This document shows positions 42,612-55,800 of a stretch of 64,000 nt of DNA, in pieces. This stretch comes from Aspidapion aeneum. Its lineage: Eukaryota > Arthropoda > Insecta > Coleoptera > Brentidae. The stretch's first letter is position 1. Every line of letters starts with the position of its first letter. The position numbers were made by a program, and so were the translations under genes. The notes under the pieces are model-generated. The model had not been told where the DNA came from. It saw only the letters and a list, made by a program, of their open reading frames with translations, and made no database searches. The stretch covers positions 144,085,920-144,149,919 of the forward strand of contig OY755038.1 in the NCBI GenBank assembly GCA_963576565.1, given 5' to 3'.

Positions 42612-45600
42612 TGTTTTGGCTAGTTTTTTAACATCTGATGTAATTTTTTTTGGTTTTTTTTGAATTTGGAAAAAAAATAGACAAAATTATTTTTAAATTT
42701 TTTTTTGAGAAAATTTTTTTGTGGTACAGCCAAAGCCAGGTTAAAGGCTTTCAGTGGCTGTGGGTGATTTTGACACTCAATAATTTTTTTTCATAAAAAA
42801 CAAGATCATTGGTTTTTGGAAATAACACTTTTTTAAATATTTTTTTAGTAATATTTGAACGTTGATTTGGAACTCGGTTTATTGTTTTAGTAATTCTCAT
42901 AGTTTTTGTTAGCTTATCTTCACAAGTTTTTTCTTGGAAAATAAAATATTCATTTTTATTTATTAAGGAAGAATAAGTGGATAAAAAAACATGGGAGTTT
43001 TTATTCAGCAGCGTCCAAATCATGTTCTTAATTCTTTAAAGTTTTTTTGTAGGAAAAACATGTTTTAATTTTTTTAAAGAAAAATAAATACAACAATGTA
43101 AATTTATTTCAATTTTTTTTTTGTTGATTTATAGGTGGATGGACCTCCAGACTTGGTCTTTTTATGTTTTAAATATATGACATAGGTAGTGTGTTTTTTT
43201 CTAACAATTTTTTTCTGCAGGTTCATTTATTTATATTTTATTATTTCCTGCTTGTGATAAGATAGAAATGGTTTCACAGATTATTTTTTGGTCAGTCAAT
43301 TTATTTAGGTCAACAAGTTTTTTTGTGATTTTAATTTTTTGTGGGATATCACCACTTGGAAATTGGAATATTTTTACAGGGTTTCACACAAATTTTTCTT
43401 GGCTGAGTTGTTTTAAAGTAAATATAGCTTAACAGATGGTAGCTTTGTTTAGTTGAAACTATTAATTAGTAATGAAAGAAAAGGAAAATGAGTTTATTTT
43501 GCTTTGTCATTTTCTTTTCTTGTTTTTTTTTGGTGGTAACTGTTGGTGACAATTAAGACTTACTTCACTCAGTTACATCGGGTCAGAGGAGGGTACTACT
43601 AAACTAGTGTCGGCTCGGGAGGTTAGGAAACACAAGGCTAAAACCCTAGAGCGACATATTGGCTGAAGATCAACGCCAGAGGTCCAGTTGGCATTTTTTT
43701 TTGGGGTATTTTTTTTGAAAGACAGTTTTTAGGTATTTGGTTGCCAGTTTAGTTGTCTAGTTGTGTTTTTGTGACTGGTCAAATTTTTTTGGTAGAAAAT
43801 ACAGCGTTGGGCTTTGGAGTGCATTTTTTTAAAAAATGACCTACGGGTATTTCTATCAATTAAAGTTTTCTGGTTCACAATTATTTTTTTCTGTATTTTT
43901 TTCTGCGTTCAGGTCATAGCTTGGTCATGGCCATTGGAGAGTAAACATTTATGTTTGAGCCTTGAGAAGTTTTGCCTGCTCCAGATTGAATACAGAGAAA
44001 ATGAATTTGAAGCCCAACTAGATATAATACCACAAAAGAAATGTTTAACTGAGACAGATATAGATATAAGTTTTTTTTGGTTTTTTTAGTTCATTTGTAA
44101 AGTTTAGGAATTTCTTAAGTAATGTCATTTTGAGGCCGAAAATTGGTCAGTGAATTTAAGAGAGACTTTCAACTAAATATAAATGCTAGGCGGGGGTAAT
44201 TGGTAAAAATATTTCCAAATTTTGCTTCTTTTTTTAAATAATTTAATTTTTCGTAAAAGATTATTTCCTTTCTGTTAACATAACTTTTCGAATTCTTGTT
44301 TTGGTCAAAACGGTTTGTATAGTGGTCGTAGCTTTAAAGGGTGACCAGACAGGTTATATTTTTTTTGGGGGGACCAAACAGGAATTTCTTGAGTTACAAA
44401 AGGTGAAATTTTTTTTGTCTTAGTTGATCAGGCAGGAATAAATAAATCTTTTTACTTCCGAATCATAATTTTAAATAACAAGATTTATTGGTTAAGTGTT
44501 TGGGTCTTATAGTAAAAAACGTTTTGTTTTTGGAGGATACTGGTATGATATGAAATTATTTTAATTTCATGCCAAATATTGTTTGACGGCAGATATGCTA
44601 GTCTTCAGTTTTTTCGTTAGTTTGCATTTCAGGACAGTGGCGTGTACTTAAGGGGGCCTGTCATCTGCGCCCATTGTAAAGCATCTTCCAACTTACTTAC
44701 TTAGCTTTTTCACTTAATCTTCGTTTTGTTGCTCCTGAAATTAAAGCGTTATGTTGGATAACGATGGATGGTGTTAGACTGAGAAAGTACCTAGGTATTT
44801 AGGGATGAAAACTTGGAAGTTGTGGACAATTGGGAAATAATTTTTTTTATTTCATTTTTTGAATTTTAAAATAATTTCATACTGGTGACCTCAAATAATG
44901 AAGCAAATTTTGTGGAATAAATGGGAAAGTGTTCAGGTTAAAAAATAAATTTAAGATCATTGATTTCTAAAAAAAGATTTCAACCTAAGAATAAATTTAA
45001 AAACAATAGGTTTTCTTTGATGCGACTAAACAATAATGAGGGCATATACTTTTTTTGTTATGCATAATATGATAGTAGTACCTTTTGTATTGCAATAATT
45101 AGGGGTTTTCCTTCCGCGAGCTGGGTGGAAATGGAAGAAATGTTTGGTTCGGAGTGTAGAAATCGAGGAACGAGGACTTCCTGTTAATCTTTTTAGGATT
45201 TCGCAACTTCGGTTTTCGCTAAATTAAAATACATCCAAATTTGGCCTACAGGCTGAATCTCACATCTTCCAAGACCTTGCAGATTTGTGGAGAAAGATAA
45301 TTTTTGTTATCTATTTAATTATGATAGGAGTTAAAATAGTAACATGCACATGAGGGAACTAGATATATTTAGGTTAAAAATTAGTGAGTTAACACTGACC
45401 TGAACAATTTTCCATAATAGTGTCCTATTTTTACAGGGAGCTTCAAAATATCTTCACCCTTTCTTTGAAATAAGATATTCTTTCGCCTGTGGGTGTTTGA
45501 CCGGTTAAAAATATATAGGGTACAGATGGGATTGGAATGGAAATCACAAGTTTTTGGGTTTTATTGACATTATACTTAGGGAATAGGGGAAATGTCTAAT

Positions 45601-47907
45601 AAAAAGTTTTTTGGGTTTAGGCCGAGTTTTGTTGAGATAACAAAAGTTTAATTGGGGCCGGGAGTTTTATTATGCTCTTTTAAAATTAATGTAATAGTTT
45701 TGGCTTCTTGATTTTTGTTTTCTGGGTTTTACGCAGGATTATTCCCAACTGTTTCATTTCAAAATGTCATTTGTAAGTGATAGGATCTCATTAGCCCTTG
45801 GACATTTGGTAATTTTGCTTTGACTAATAGTTGCGGAAAGGGCCCAACTTAATTTTATATCTCGTGAACACCAGGAATAAGGATCTGAGAATGCATTAAG
45901 CAGTAATTGTTTTTTTTTTGATTAGAGGTTGTGTGTAAAAACACTTGAGTAGGCAGATTTAGTTTTGCAACGTTCTTATGGGTGAACCTTGAAATTGTTT
46001 TCATATTTGTTTTTTTGAAAGGGCACACAAGATGATTCTTTACGGGGTTGAGTGCAAAGTTTAAAACTTAGGTCCACACCATTATAGTGGTACAGTAAAT
46101 GAGTACTCACGTTGTTTGTTTCTTTAGTAATAATTTTAAACAAATATACTAGCATCGTTTGTTTTTTTGTAACATAAATATTTTTTTAAACTTTTCCTAA
46201 ACTGATTGGTTTTTTTGCAATTACGATTTTTATACCTTATGATTCTTAAGTAAATCTAATTTTCAACATTTTTTTTGTATAGTAAATTAATTTTTCTAGC
46301 TCATTTACTTTCCACATTGCCACAGTTTTGGGAGAGGAAAGGGAATTGACAACTGTTTGTTTTAAAGGAAAAGAACAAAAACTGTTGCATGACAACTCGA
46401 ATAAAATTTTTCTGGTGTTGATTTTATAAAAAAAAAATTTTAAGGTTCACTTATAGGAGCTGCAACCCCACTTAAACATTTGTAATTTTTTTTGAAAATA
46501 TTTTTTTAAATATTTTTCTTTAAATATTTTTTTTTAAAAGGGAAACTTGATTTTCTTGTTGGACATTTTTTCCTTGGTGCATAGTAGTACCTTGCCCCTA
46601 CAATGGTTTGACCAGTTTATTTAAATATTTTTTTTGCTGAATTAAAATATAATTTTATTTCGAACCCTCACGTTTTAACAACCTATCATCATTTGTTTTA
46701 ACTTTTTTCTCCCTACTCCAAAGTACCATCAGGGTAGAGTATTATTTTGGAAATTTTAGTGAGCCAATTCATTTTTCTTATTATTGGGCTACTGTGGGCT
46801 TCACCAAAAAATTTTTTTAAAAATTTTTTTTGGGCACCTTTCGGTACGATCCTAGGGTCTTTTTGACCATGACCATGGTTTGCATCAATTTAGTTAAAAT
46901 TTTGGGAATTTCATTTTAACAATTATTAGAGAGTTGCAGTCCTACCAAGACGTTATTTGTATAATTTTTTATTACCATCGGTAATTTTTTTTTTTAAATT
47001 TTCTTTAAATTTTTTTTAATTACACACAACTTCCTTACTAGTCTAATTCGACGCAATTTCAGCAAGCGGTTTTTTTTTTATTGAGCATATTTTACGATTT
47101 CTATAACATGAACATCTGTTCCGATGTTTATTGCGTTCACTTATATATTAAGGGATGATGTGACCTTAAGCAATGCAAGTTTCGTGTAGACTCAAAATAG
47201 GTAAGCAGGTTAAAGTGGGTTTTGATTTATTCTTTTTAGAAAAATCATTGTATACGGCGATTTGGGTTTTTTTTGAGGAGTGTATTTGTGGAGCCGTTCT
47301 GCAATAGCAGGAGTATACCCTAGCGTTAACTGTGTACAACAGCTTTGGGATTTTTTGTTATAGGTAGTCTGTTGTACGTTCCATTTAGGGATTAATTTAC
47401 CTATTCGGTTGCTGAGGTAAACAAACATCACTTAACTTTAATTTTAATCCATTTCAGCTAGGATAAGCGCAATTATTTTTTTTTGGTTTTACTCACGCAG
47501 GAGTGGAACATAAGACCTAAACACTGCCAAAGCTCTTGTCTCTCTTTTATTTTTTTAACTTTTTTTTTATGGCTACTTATTAATTCTAATTTAGGATTTA
47601 AGTAGTTATTTCTCTCTGCAAGGTTGGACGTCATAGTTGGTTGTACAAATACTTAACATAAATTATGATTACATTTTTAAATGCAAATAAATTTTATTTT
47701 CTTACTGCTCCGGTGTTTTTCGGTTTTGTTCGCGTCTGCCCGTATTTAAGTTTTATATTTTCTACATTTGTGAGAAAATTTATAGTGATTTTCACTAGTG
47801 AGTTTAAAGTGAACTTTGTGTTTGTTATTGCGTGGTTTAGTTTTTATAATTGGGAGGTATAATTAACAGTTTTAATTAAAGTTTAAAGTTTGAATATAAA
47901 AGGCACC
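42612..47907 (+). other. GYP-2 leader, 5.3 kb, noncoding
   Basis: T-rich with many homopolymer runs. Short frames (for example 43814-44089) are not preserved in the GYP-1 leader, where indels shift them. The length and order of blocks are nevertheless conserved between GYP-1 and GYP-2. Several TTTCTGCAG-like acceptor sequences occur (for example near 43213 and 43913). Confidence 0.75.
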
Positions 47908-48180
47908 ATGGCTATTTCTTTGAGTCGGTTGTCTGACATAAGGTATGAATTAACATGGAGAGGCATAGCCATTGGATCGGTGGAAGAGATGAAGCAACAG
48001 CTCATACTGATTAGACAGAGAGAAAGGACCGATGGAAGTATGAGATACCCTCCGTATCCCTTTAAATTTGGCCAGGATGCTTTTAGCTGCATGAAGAAGC
48101 TTGATAGTCTGGTACCGCTGGTAGAGAAGTTCTCGGGTACGAGCAAAGGGGGAGAGTTTAGGAAAATCGCTGTAAGGTAG
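47908..48180 (+). CDS. GYP-2 gag N-terminal fragment
   Basis: Starts at GGCACCATGGCT, a good initiation context, with MAISLSRLSDIRY. It has 90 codons, then a stop. Relative to GYP-1 it lost about eight codons after DIRY (24 bp between short repeats). The remaining gag, including any zinc knuckle, is gone. A partial structural protein or relic. Confidence 0.7.
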   Translation: MAISLSRLSDIRYELTWRGIAIGSVEEMKQQLILIRQRERTDGSMRYPPYPFKFGQDAFSCMKKLDSLVPLVEKFSGTSKGGEFRKIAVR

Positions 48181-48184
48181 GAAT

Positions 48185-48583
48185 ATGTGTTTGTCAGGAA
48201 AAGATTACTCCAACCCAATTTTGTTATCTGAAGAGAATGGTGTACAATCCGCAGCTGAAAGTAAGAACGAAGGTTTCCGGAAGCTCTATGCGGATGTTAA
48301 GAGAAGGTTAGTGGTGGCGGGAGAGAAAAACGTAGTTCAGTATAATTTGCGTACAAGGGTACCCAACTTTGTTGTGGGTCAGCGTGTTTGGAAGAAGAAT
48401 TATGTGTTGTCAGATGCTGCGAAGTTTTTCTCGAAGAAGTTAGCACCGAAATTCATTGGTCCTTATGTGATTAGGAATAAAATTTCTCCATGGATATTTG
48501 AGCTTCAGGAACCATCGGGTAAAGTACTACCAGGGAGTTGGCATGCCAAAGACCTTAAGTCGGCAGCGGACCTCTCCGATTAA
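48185..48583 (+). CDS. GYP-2 integrase C-terminal fragment (GPY/F type)
   Basis: The frame reads YNLRTRVPNFVVGQRVWKK, LSDAAKFFSKKLAPKFIGPY and WHAKDLK, the end of Ty3/gypsy integrases of the insect mdg3/mag-like type. The catalytic core is absent. It abuts the gag remnant, so one large internal deletion removed everything from gag to late integrase. The ATG at 48185 is not a natural start; it is probably untranslated debris retained near the polypurine tract. Confidence 0.8.
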   Translation: MCLSGKDYSNPILLSEENGVQSAAESKNEGFRKLYADVKRRLVVAGEKNVVQYNLRTRVPNFVVGQRVWKKNYVLSDAAKFFSKKLAPKFIGPYVIRNKISPWIFELQEPSGKVLPGSWHAKDLKSAADLSD

Positions 48584-48605
48584 CCTTTTAGGTTAATCGT
48601 CTTGT

Positions 48606-48622
48606 AGTTGGGGGGGGGATTA
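48606..48622 (+). promoter_or_regulatory. GYP-2 polypurine tract
   Basis: AGTTGGGGGGGGGATTA immediately before the 3' LTR start TGTAACG. Confidence 0.8.
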
Positions 48623-51600
48623 TGTAACGTGTCATTTTTACGTTTAAGGCAACGTTACATATTTGTTTATTTAGGTAAATAATTAAGACTCTTCGACTCG
48701 TCTTTCTGTACACAAATTAAGGGTATTTTATAGAGCTAGGTTTGGAGGTTATATAGTGTCCAAAAAGTTACCTTATAAAGGAGACATTCCATCGAATTAC
48801 TGTGGACACTACGCACATCGCATTATCTGGACATTGTAATTGGAATTTAGGATCACAGGTTTCGGGAAAATCACATAAAAACTTTTGACTGTTTTGTTTA
48901 TCTGAAATTTCATAGTTTTCGTTGACTGTCATGACAATGAACAGCGATTCTGCTGGGGAATGGCGGCGTTGCCGCATCACAAATGGTTTCAGTAACAGGG
49001 ATGAAACATTTGGATGAACATTTCATTCCCTTACGGTTATTATCTTTATTAATTTGATAGGGAAAGGATAGAATGAGTACGAGTTGTGCACTTTTGTGGA
49101 TGGGAGATGGACGAGGGATAAAAACCAAGACTAAAAGAATAAACGAAATCGTGTGAGTTAACATCTGAACACTCTTGTGCCGAGCTTCTTAGCAGTAGTT
49201 CAGTGTGTATTTTTAGGTTCAGGTTCAGAAACAACTTTATTACTGTAGAAATGTTTTACAAAAATGGCGTTAAACCATATGAATATTGGAGAAAACATTT
49301 ATAAAGAGCGAAGGAAACTTTTGACTAAGACTGTAACTGGAGTGCAACTAAATTCTGCGCTCAGGATAACTTTACTCATATGGGAATTGGTTGAGTGTTC
49401 GAATATTTCTGGGTTTGATGCAAGTTCTGATCTCCAGTAATTGATTTTACAGTTGATGGTTTCAATGCTGAGCTTCTTATAGTCCGTCTGGTTATTTTCC
49501 TTCTACTTGCTATGTCGGCAAGGGTCCGGTAAGCAAATGTTCGGTCTATGTATGGAGGGTGTCTCGACGTCCTTGTTATAAAAATTTCAACCGTGGAAAT
49601 AGATCCGACAACACCTCAATGTGCGTTTTACCTAATTTCAATGTCCCCTTGGTCGGTGCTGGCCCCTATATACCGGTATGGAACTATTGCTGTATTTCCT
49701 CATTGGTTAGTTTGAAAACCGCGGGTTTTTCTGGTTGGTTGGTATTGCGTTTTACTGTCCCCACTCCCCACCAAATTTACAAAACGGTTTCCGGCCACTT
49801 CATTTTTTTGTGTTCTGCCTGGTCTCTTTTCAAAAGAATTGGCTGGGTTGGCAACAGGTCTCTGGGATCGCCATTGTTTTTGTGTAGTGGCACTGCAAAA
49901 ACTGCAGGTTCTGTCCCAGAGACTGTAAAGAGTGAGTCCGTCGTGAGGCGTATCTCGTGGACGGCTCATATCCTCTACATAGAGGGATTTAAGGCGGCCT
50001 ACGCCCTTTCTACGGAAATAAGAGCATTGGTAAGTTCGATTTTATTTTTTTAATTTTTTTTTTATTTGAGGACTCTTCAAGATAATATTTGCCTCCCAAA
50101 TTGTAATTATTTTTCATGTGAAATGTACTTTTTTTTTTGACAAAAGACGTGGGGAATTTTTGGCGTTTTTATATTTTTCTTTTAACCACGTGTTGGATAA
50201 AAACTATATATATTGTTTTTCTCCTTTGTCTACAGCCCTGTCCATTCCACCGACAGCTGTGCTGGACGCTGGTGGGAAGCCGGACGAGCCAGTTGTAACC
50301 CTGGGAAAGGTACGTAGGGTTATTTTAGTTCATCTGTTTAAATCTGCTGTATTTTACTGTATCGACATGGGGTTCTCCAGGAAACTGAAACATTTCATTT
50401 TCCACAGGGTTTTTACGCTCGGGCAAGAATCCCACAACCTTTTAAGACCAAAGTGCTGGCCTAACATCATGTGCTAAGCGAGCACGAGGGAAGGCGCGAG
50501 CAGAGCAGAAGACCCGGGAGCAGTGGTGAGACAACTGGACAACAGAATTCCAGGTTTACAAAATAAAACACACATAAAATCATCAAGGACCAAGGTACGA
50601 GCAAGCTTCAGATATAGTCTTTCACATAAATCTTCAATATAATTTAGACATAATCTTTTCATATAAATTTTTAATATAATTTAGACGTAGTCTTTTCATA
50701 TATAATTTTTCACAGTATAATTCCAACATTGCTTGTAAACGCAAGGTAACGGTATGACGTCATAACCACAATTTTGCGGCGTATTTACTAAATTGACTTG
50801 TTTTCCTTCATTTCATTTATTTAAGACAATTTATCCTGTGAAATTTGGAGTGCCTTGCTATTTTGGCCCGAACTTATTTGGTATTTTTTTTCTCAGATCT
50901 AATTATACAAGATGAACTAATTCTTTGTGTTATTTGTACAACCCAATGACCAACTTTGCGGAGACAAAAGAGAGATGAGATTATATGTTTTAGCGGTTTC
51001 TTTACACTGTTTTGCCTCATGGGGTGGATCTCGGACTGGGTTGCTGTCTGTCTCATTCTACCCAACGTAGAATGATGACAGCAGATATTTGGTCCAGATC
51101 TCCCCTGTGATGGGACGATATTGGAAGTGTATTTTTTTTTACAATCATTTATATAACCGAGTCTCACACTACTGACTCAGATGTAGGTACACTATGACCT
51201 GTTAAAGGAGTCCATCTACCTGTAAAGTGCTTCTAGTTTTATCATTTTGATTCAGTTAAAAATCTTTTAGAATTTTATCTCGTTTATTAGTCAATTTTTT
51301 TGGTTTTTTAATTACACAAATACTCTGGAAGCCTCGGAAGCAAGTAGAATTTCATTGTTTAGCTACAACGTTTGGGTTGAACTGTATTTTATTTAAGAAC
51401 TTCTTTGTAAAACATTGGTATTAAATAATGTGGCGCACTTAAAATTTTCTTATTTCTGAACCCCCCCTTCTCCACTGTATAAAAGTTACCGGGCATATCA
51501 ATGTTTTACCTAGCTGGAAAATACAGTTCTGCTTCCAGATATTTGTTTAATTATTCAGTGGGTTTTTTGTGTCACAAATTGGCAGATTGTCATTATTCTG

Positions 51601-51675
51601 ATTATAGTGTCACAAAATGGCGGCAACGTCTTTAAGCTGCCACAAATGTCACACAACGCATTTTAATAGGCCACA
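48623..51675 (+). repeat. GYP-2 3' LTR (3053 bp)
   Basis: Matches 39591-42594 except for a 47-bp segment kept here and scattered substitutions. It includes both introns (50030-50235, 50310-50407). The following ATGC is the second copy of the target duplication. Confidence 0.92.
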
Positions 51676-52871
51676 ATGCTCGGGCAAGAATCAGCAACAT
51701 TTTCCACAACCATGTGCTGCCCTAGCGTGATGTGCTAAGCGGGCACTAGGGGAGGCGCGGATAGAACAGGACGGGACCCGAAGTAGCAGGAGGAGAATAA
51801 CTCTAGGTTGACAAAATAAAACACACATAAAATAATCAAGGACCAAGGTAGGAGCAAGCAACATTTGATATAATCTTTTCATATAACTTTTTAAATATAA
51901 TTTTAGCACTTCTTGTGAACGCAAGATAAGGTATGACGTCATAACCAAGATTTTGCGGCATATTTAATTATATTATTTTTCTGTGAAATTTGTTGTTTTG
52001 TTTCATTGATTTATATTTCATGTTTATTCAAGTATTATTTTCAGATTTCAATATTTTTTCTTGTATTTCGATCAATTTTATTTACATCCTCCTGTGATAA
52101 TAAACAAGATGAACTAATTTTTTTTGTGTTATTTGTACAACCCAATGACCAACTTTGCAGAGACAAAAGAGAGATGAGATTGTATTTTTTTTAGCGGTTT
52201 CCTTACATTGTTTTACCTCATGGGGTAGATCTCGGACTGCGTTGCTATCTGTCTCATTCTACCCAACGTAGAATGATGACAGCAGATATTTGGTCCAGAT
52301 CTCCCCTATGACGGAATAATTTTGGAAGTATATTTTTTTTTTACAATCATTTATATAAATGAGTCTCACTCTACTGACTCAGATGTAGGTAAACTATGAC
52401 CTGTTAAAGGAGTTCATCTACCTGTAACGTGCCTCTAGTTTTGTCATCTTAATTCAATCTTTTACAATTTTATTTTGTCGATGAGTCAATTTTTTTTTTG
52501 GTTTTCCGAATTACACAAATACTCTGGAAGCCTCGGAAGTAAGTAGTTTCATTGTTTGGCTACAACGTTTGGGTTGAACTGTATTTTAATTAAGATCTTA
52601 TTTGTAAAACATTGATATTAAAACACTGTGGCGCTTAAAATTTTCTTATTTCTGCCCCTTCTCCACTGTATAAAAGTTACCGGGCATATCAATGTTTTGC
52701 CTAGACGGAAAATACAGTTCTGCTTCCAGATATTTGTTTAGTTACTCAGTAATTTGATTTTAGTGTCACAAATTGGCCCAGCGTTATTGTTTCCATTTAC
52801 AGTGTCACAAAATGGCGGCAACCTCTTTTAGGTTGCCACAAATGTCACCCAACGCATTTTAATTGGCCACA
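51676..52871 (+). repeat. GYP-1 LTR, second part (U5 side)
   Basis: It resumes at ATGCTCGGGCAAGAATC, exactly where the first part stopped at 39590. It is homologous to 41337-42594 of GYP-2, but about one base in five to one in ten differs, so it belongs to an older, separate copy. It ends GGCCACA just before the primer-binding site. Confidence 0.88.
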
Positions 52872-52873
52872 AT

Positions 52874-52887
52874 TGGCGCCCAACGTG
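52874..52887 (+). promoter_or_regulatory. GYP-1 primer-binding site, tRNA-Lys type
   Basis: TGGCGCCCAACGTG, the same as in GYP-2. Confidence 0.82.
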
Positions 52888-55800
52888 AGTTTTTGGCTAG
52901 TTTTTTAACATCTGATGTAATTTGTTTTGGTTTTTTTTGAATTTGGAAAAAAAAGAAAAAATTATTTTTAAATTTAAAAAAAATAATTATAATAATAAAT
53001 AAATTTTGTGTTACAGCCAAAGCCAGGTTAAAGACTTTCAGTGGCTGTCGGTGTTTTTTGACACCCAATCATTTTTTTTAATAAAAAACAAGATCATTGG
53101 TTTTTGAAATAACACTTTTTAAATATTTTTTGGTAATATTTAAGCGTTGATTCGAGAAGAATAAGTAAATAGAAGGCATGGGAGTTTTTATTCAACAGCG
53201 TCCAAATCATGTTCTTAATTCTTTAAAGTTTTTTGTAGGAAAAACATGTTTTAATTTTTTTAAATTTTTTTAAAGAAAAATAAACACAGTAATGTAAATT
53301 TACTTCAATTTTTGTTGATTTATAGGTGGATGGACCTCCAGACATGGTCTTTTTATGTTTTAAATATATGACATAGGTAGTGTGTTTTTTCTAACAATTT
53401 TTTTTTGCAGGTTCATTTATTTATATGTTATTATTTCCTGCTTGTGATAAGATAGAAATTGTTTCACCGATTATTTTTTAGTGCAGTCAATTTATTTAGG
53501 TCAACAAGTTATTTTTTTTTTGGTGATTTTAATTTTTTGTGTGATATCACCACTTGGAAATTGGAATACTTTTACAGGGTTTCACACAAATTTTTCTTGG
53601 CTGAGTTATTTTAAAGTAAATATAGCTTAACAGCTGGTAGCTTTGTTTAGTTGAAAGTATTAATTAGTAATGAAAGAAAAGGAAAATGAGTTTATTTTGC
53701 TTTGTCATTTTCTTTTCTTGTTTTTTGGTGGTAACTGTTGATGACAATTAAGATCTTACGTCACTCAGTTACATCGGGTCAGAGGAGGGTACTACTATTT
53801 AGTGTCAGCTCGGGACGTTAGGAAACACAAGGCTAAAATCCCTAGAGCAGCATATTGGCTGAACATCAATGCCAAAAGATCCAGTTAACATTTTTTTATG
53901 TATTTTTTTTTTGGGCAGTTTTTTTTAGGTCTTTGTTTGCCGAGTCTAGTTGTCTAGTTGTTTTTTCGTGACTGGTCAAATTTTTTTCTGTAGAAAATAC
54001 AGCGTTGGGCTTTGGAGTGCATTTTGAAAAAAATGACCTACGGGTATTTCTATCAATTAAAGTTTTTCTGGTTCACAATTAATTTTTCTGTATTTTTTTT
54101 CTGCGTTCAGGTCATAGCTTGGTCATGGCCAATGGAGGGCAAACATTTATGTTTGAGCCTTGAGAAGTTTTGCCTGCTCCGGATTGAAACAGAGAAAATG
54201 AATTTGAAGCCCAACTAGATATAATACCACAAAAGAAATGTTTAACTGAGACAGATATAGATATAAGTTTTTTTTGATTTTTTTTAGTTCATTTGTAAAG
54301 TTCAGTAATTTTTTTTAAGTAATGTCATTTTGAGGCCGTGAAATTGGTCAGTGAATTTAAGAGAAACTTTCGACCAGATATAAATGCTAGGCGGTGGTAA
54401 TTGGTAAAAATATTTCAAAATTTTACTTTTTTTAAATAATTTAATTTTTCTTAGAAAGATTATTTCTTTTTGTAAACATAAATTCTCGACTTTTTGTTTT
54501 GGTCAAAACGGTTTGTATAGTGGTCGTAGTTTTAAAGGGTGACCAGACAGGTTTAATTTTTTTAGGGGACCAAACGGGAAATTCTTGAGTTACAAAAGGG
54601 GAACTTTTTTTTGTCTTAGTTGATCAGGCAGGAATAAATAAATCTTTTACTTCCAAATCATAATTTTAAATAACAAGATTTATTGGTTAGGTGTTTGGGT
54701 CTTATAATGAAAAACGTTTTGTTTTTGAGGATACTGGTGTAATATGAATTATTTTATTACATGCTAAAATTTGTTTGACGGCAGCTAGACTAGTCTTCAG
54801 ATTTTTTTTTGATAGTCTACATTTCAGGACAGTGGCGTGTACTTTAGGGGGCCTGTCATCTGCGCCCATTGTAAAGCAACTTCCAACTTACTTGCTTAGC
54901 TTTTTCATTTCATCTTCGTTTTGTTGCTTCTGAAATTAAAGCGTTATGTTGGATAACGATGGATGGTGTTAGACTAAGAAAGTACCTATTTAGGGATGAA
55001 GATTTGGAAGTTGTGGACAATTGGGAAACAATTTTTTTTATTTCATTTTTTTTTTTAATTTTAAAATAATTTCATAATGATGACCTCAGATAATGAAGCA
55101 AATTTTTAAATTACAATACACTGTTGTGGAATATATGGGAAAGTGATCAGGTTAAACAATAAATTTAAGATCATTGATTTCTAAAAAAGATTTCAACCTA
55201 AGAATAAATTTAAAAACAATAGGTTTTCTTTGATGCGACTAAACATTGATGAGGGCATCTATTTTTTTTAAATCTGATAGTTGTACAGGGTGTAAAGGAG
55301 CTAGCTACCTTTTATATTGCAATAATTAGGGTTATTTTTCTCACGCGAGCTGGGTGGAAATGGAATAAATGTTTGGTTCGGAGTGTAGAAATCGAGGAAC
55401 GAGGACTTCCTGCTAATCTTTTTAGGATTTCGCAACTTCGGTTTTCGCTAAATTACAATACATCCAAATTTGGCCTACAGGCTGAATCTCACATCTTCCA
55501 GGACTTTGCAGATTCGCGGAGAAAAAAAAAAATTTGTGATCTATTTAATTATGATAGGAATTAAAATAGTAACATGCACATGAGGGAGCTAGATATATTT
55601 AGGTTAAAAATTAGTAAGAACACTGATCTGAACAATTTTCCATAATAGTGTCCTATTTTCACAGGGTGCTTCAAAATATCTTCACCTTTCTTTGAAATAA
55701 GATATTGTTTCGCCTGTGGGCGTTTAACCGTTTGAAAAATATATAGGGTCCAGATGGGATTGAAATGGAAATCACAAGTTTTTGGGTTTATTGACAATAT

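Larger units (their letters stand above)
39591..51675 (+). mobile_element. GYP-2: young pol-less Ty3/gypsy element (12.1 kb)
   Basis: It is bounded by two 3-kb LTRs that are about 99% identical by eye and by the 4-bp duplication ATGC (39587-39590 and 51676-51679). The order is LTR, tRNA-Lys primer site, 5.3-kb leader without coding, gag N-terminus, integrase C-terminus, polypurine tract, LTR. Protease, RT, RNase H and the integrase core are absent. It must therefore depend on another element for mobility, in the manner of large retrotransposon derivatives. Confidence 0.92.

Noticed and set aside
43814..44089. Hydrophobic 91-codon frame in the GYP-2 leader (counterpart at 54012-54218)
   Set aside because: The two copies differ by frame-shifting indels and end differently, so selection for a protein is unlikely.
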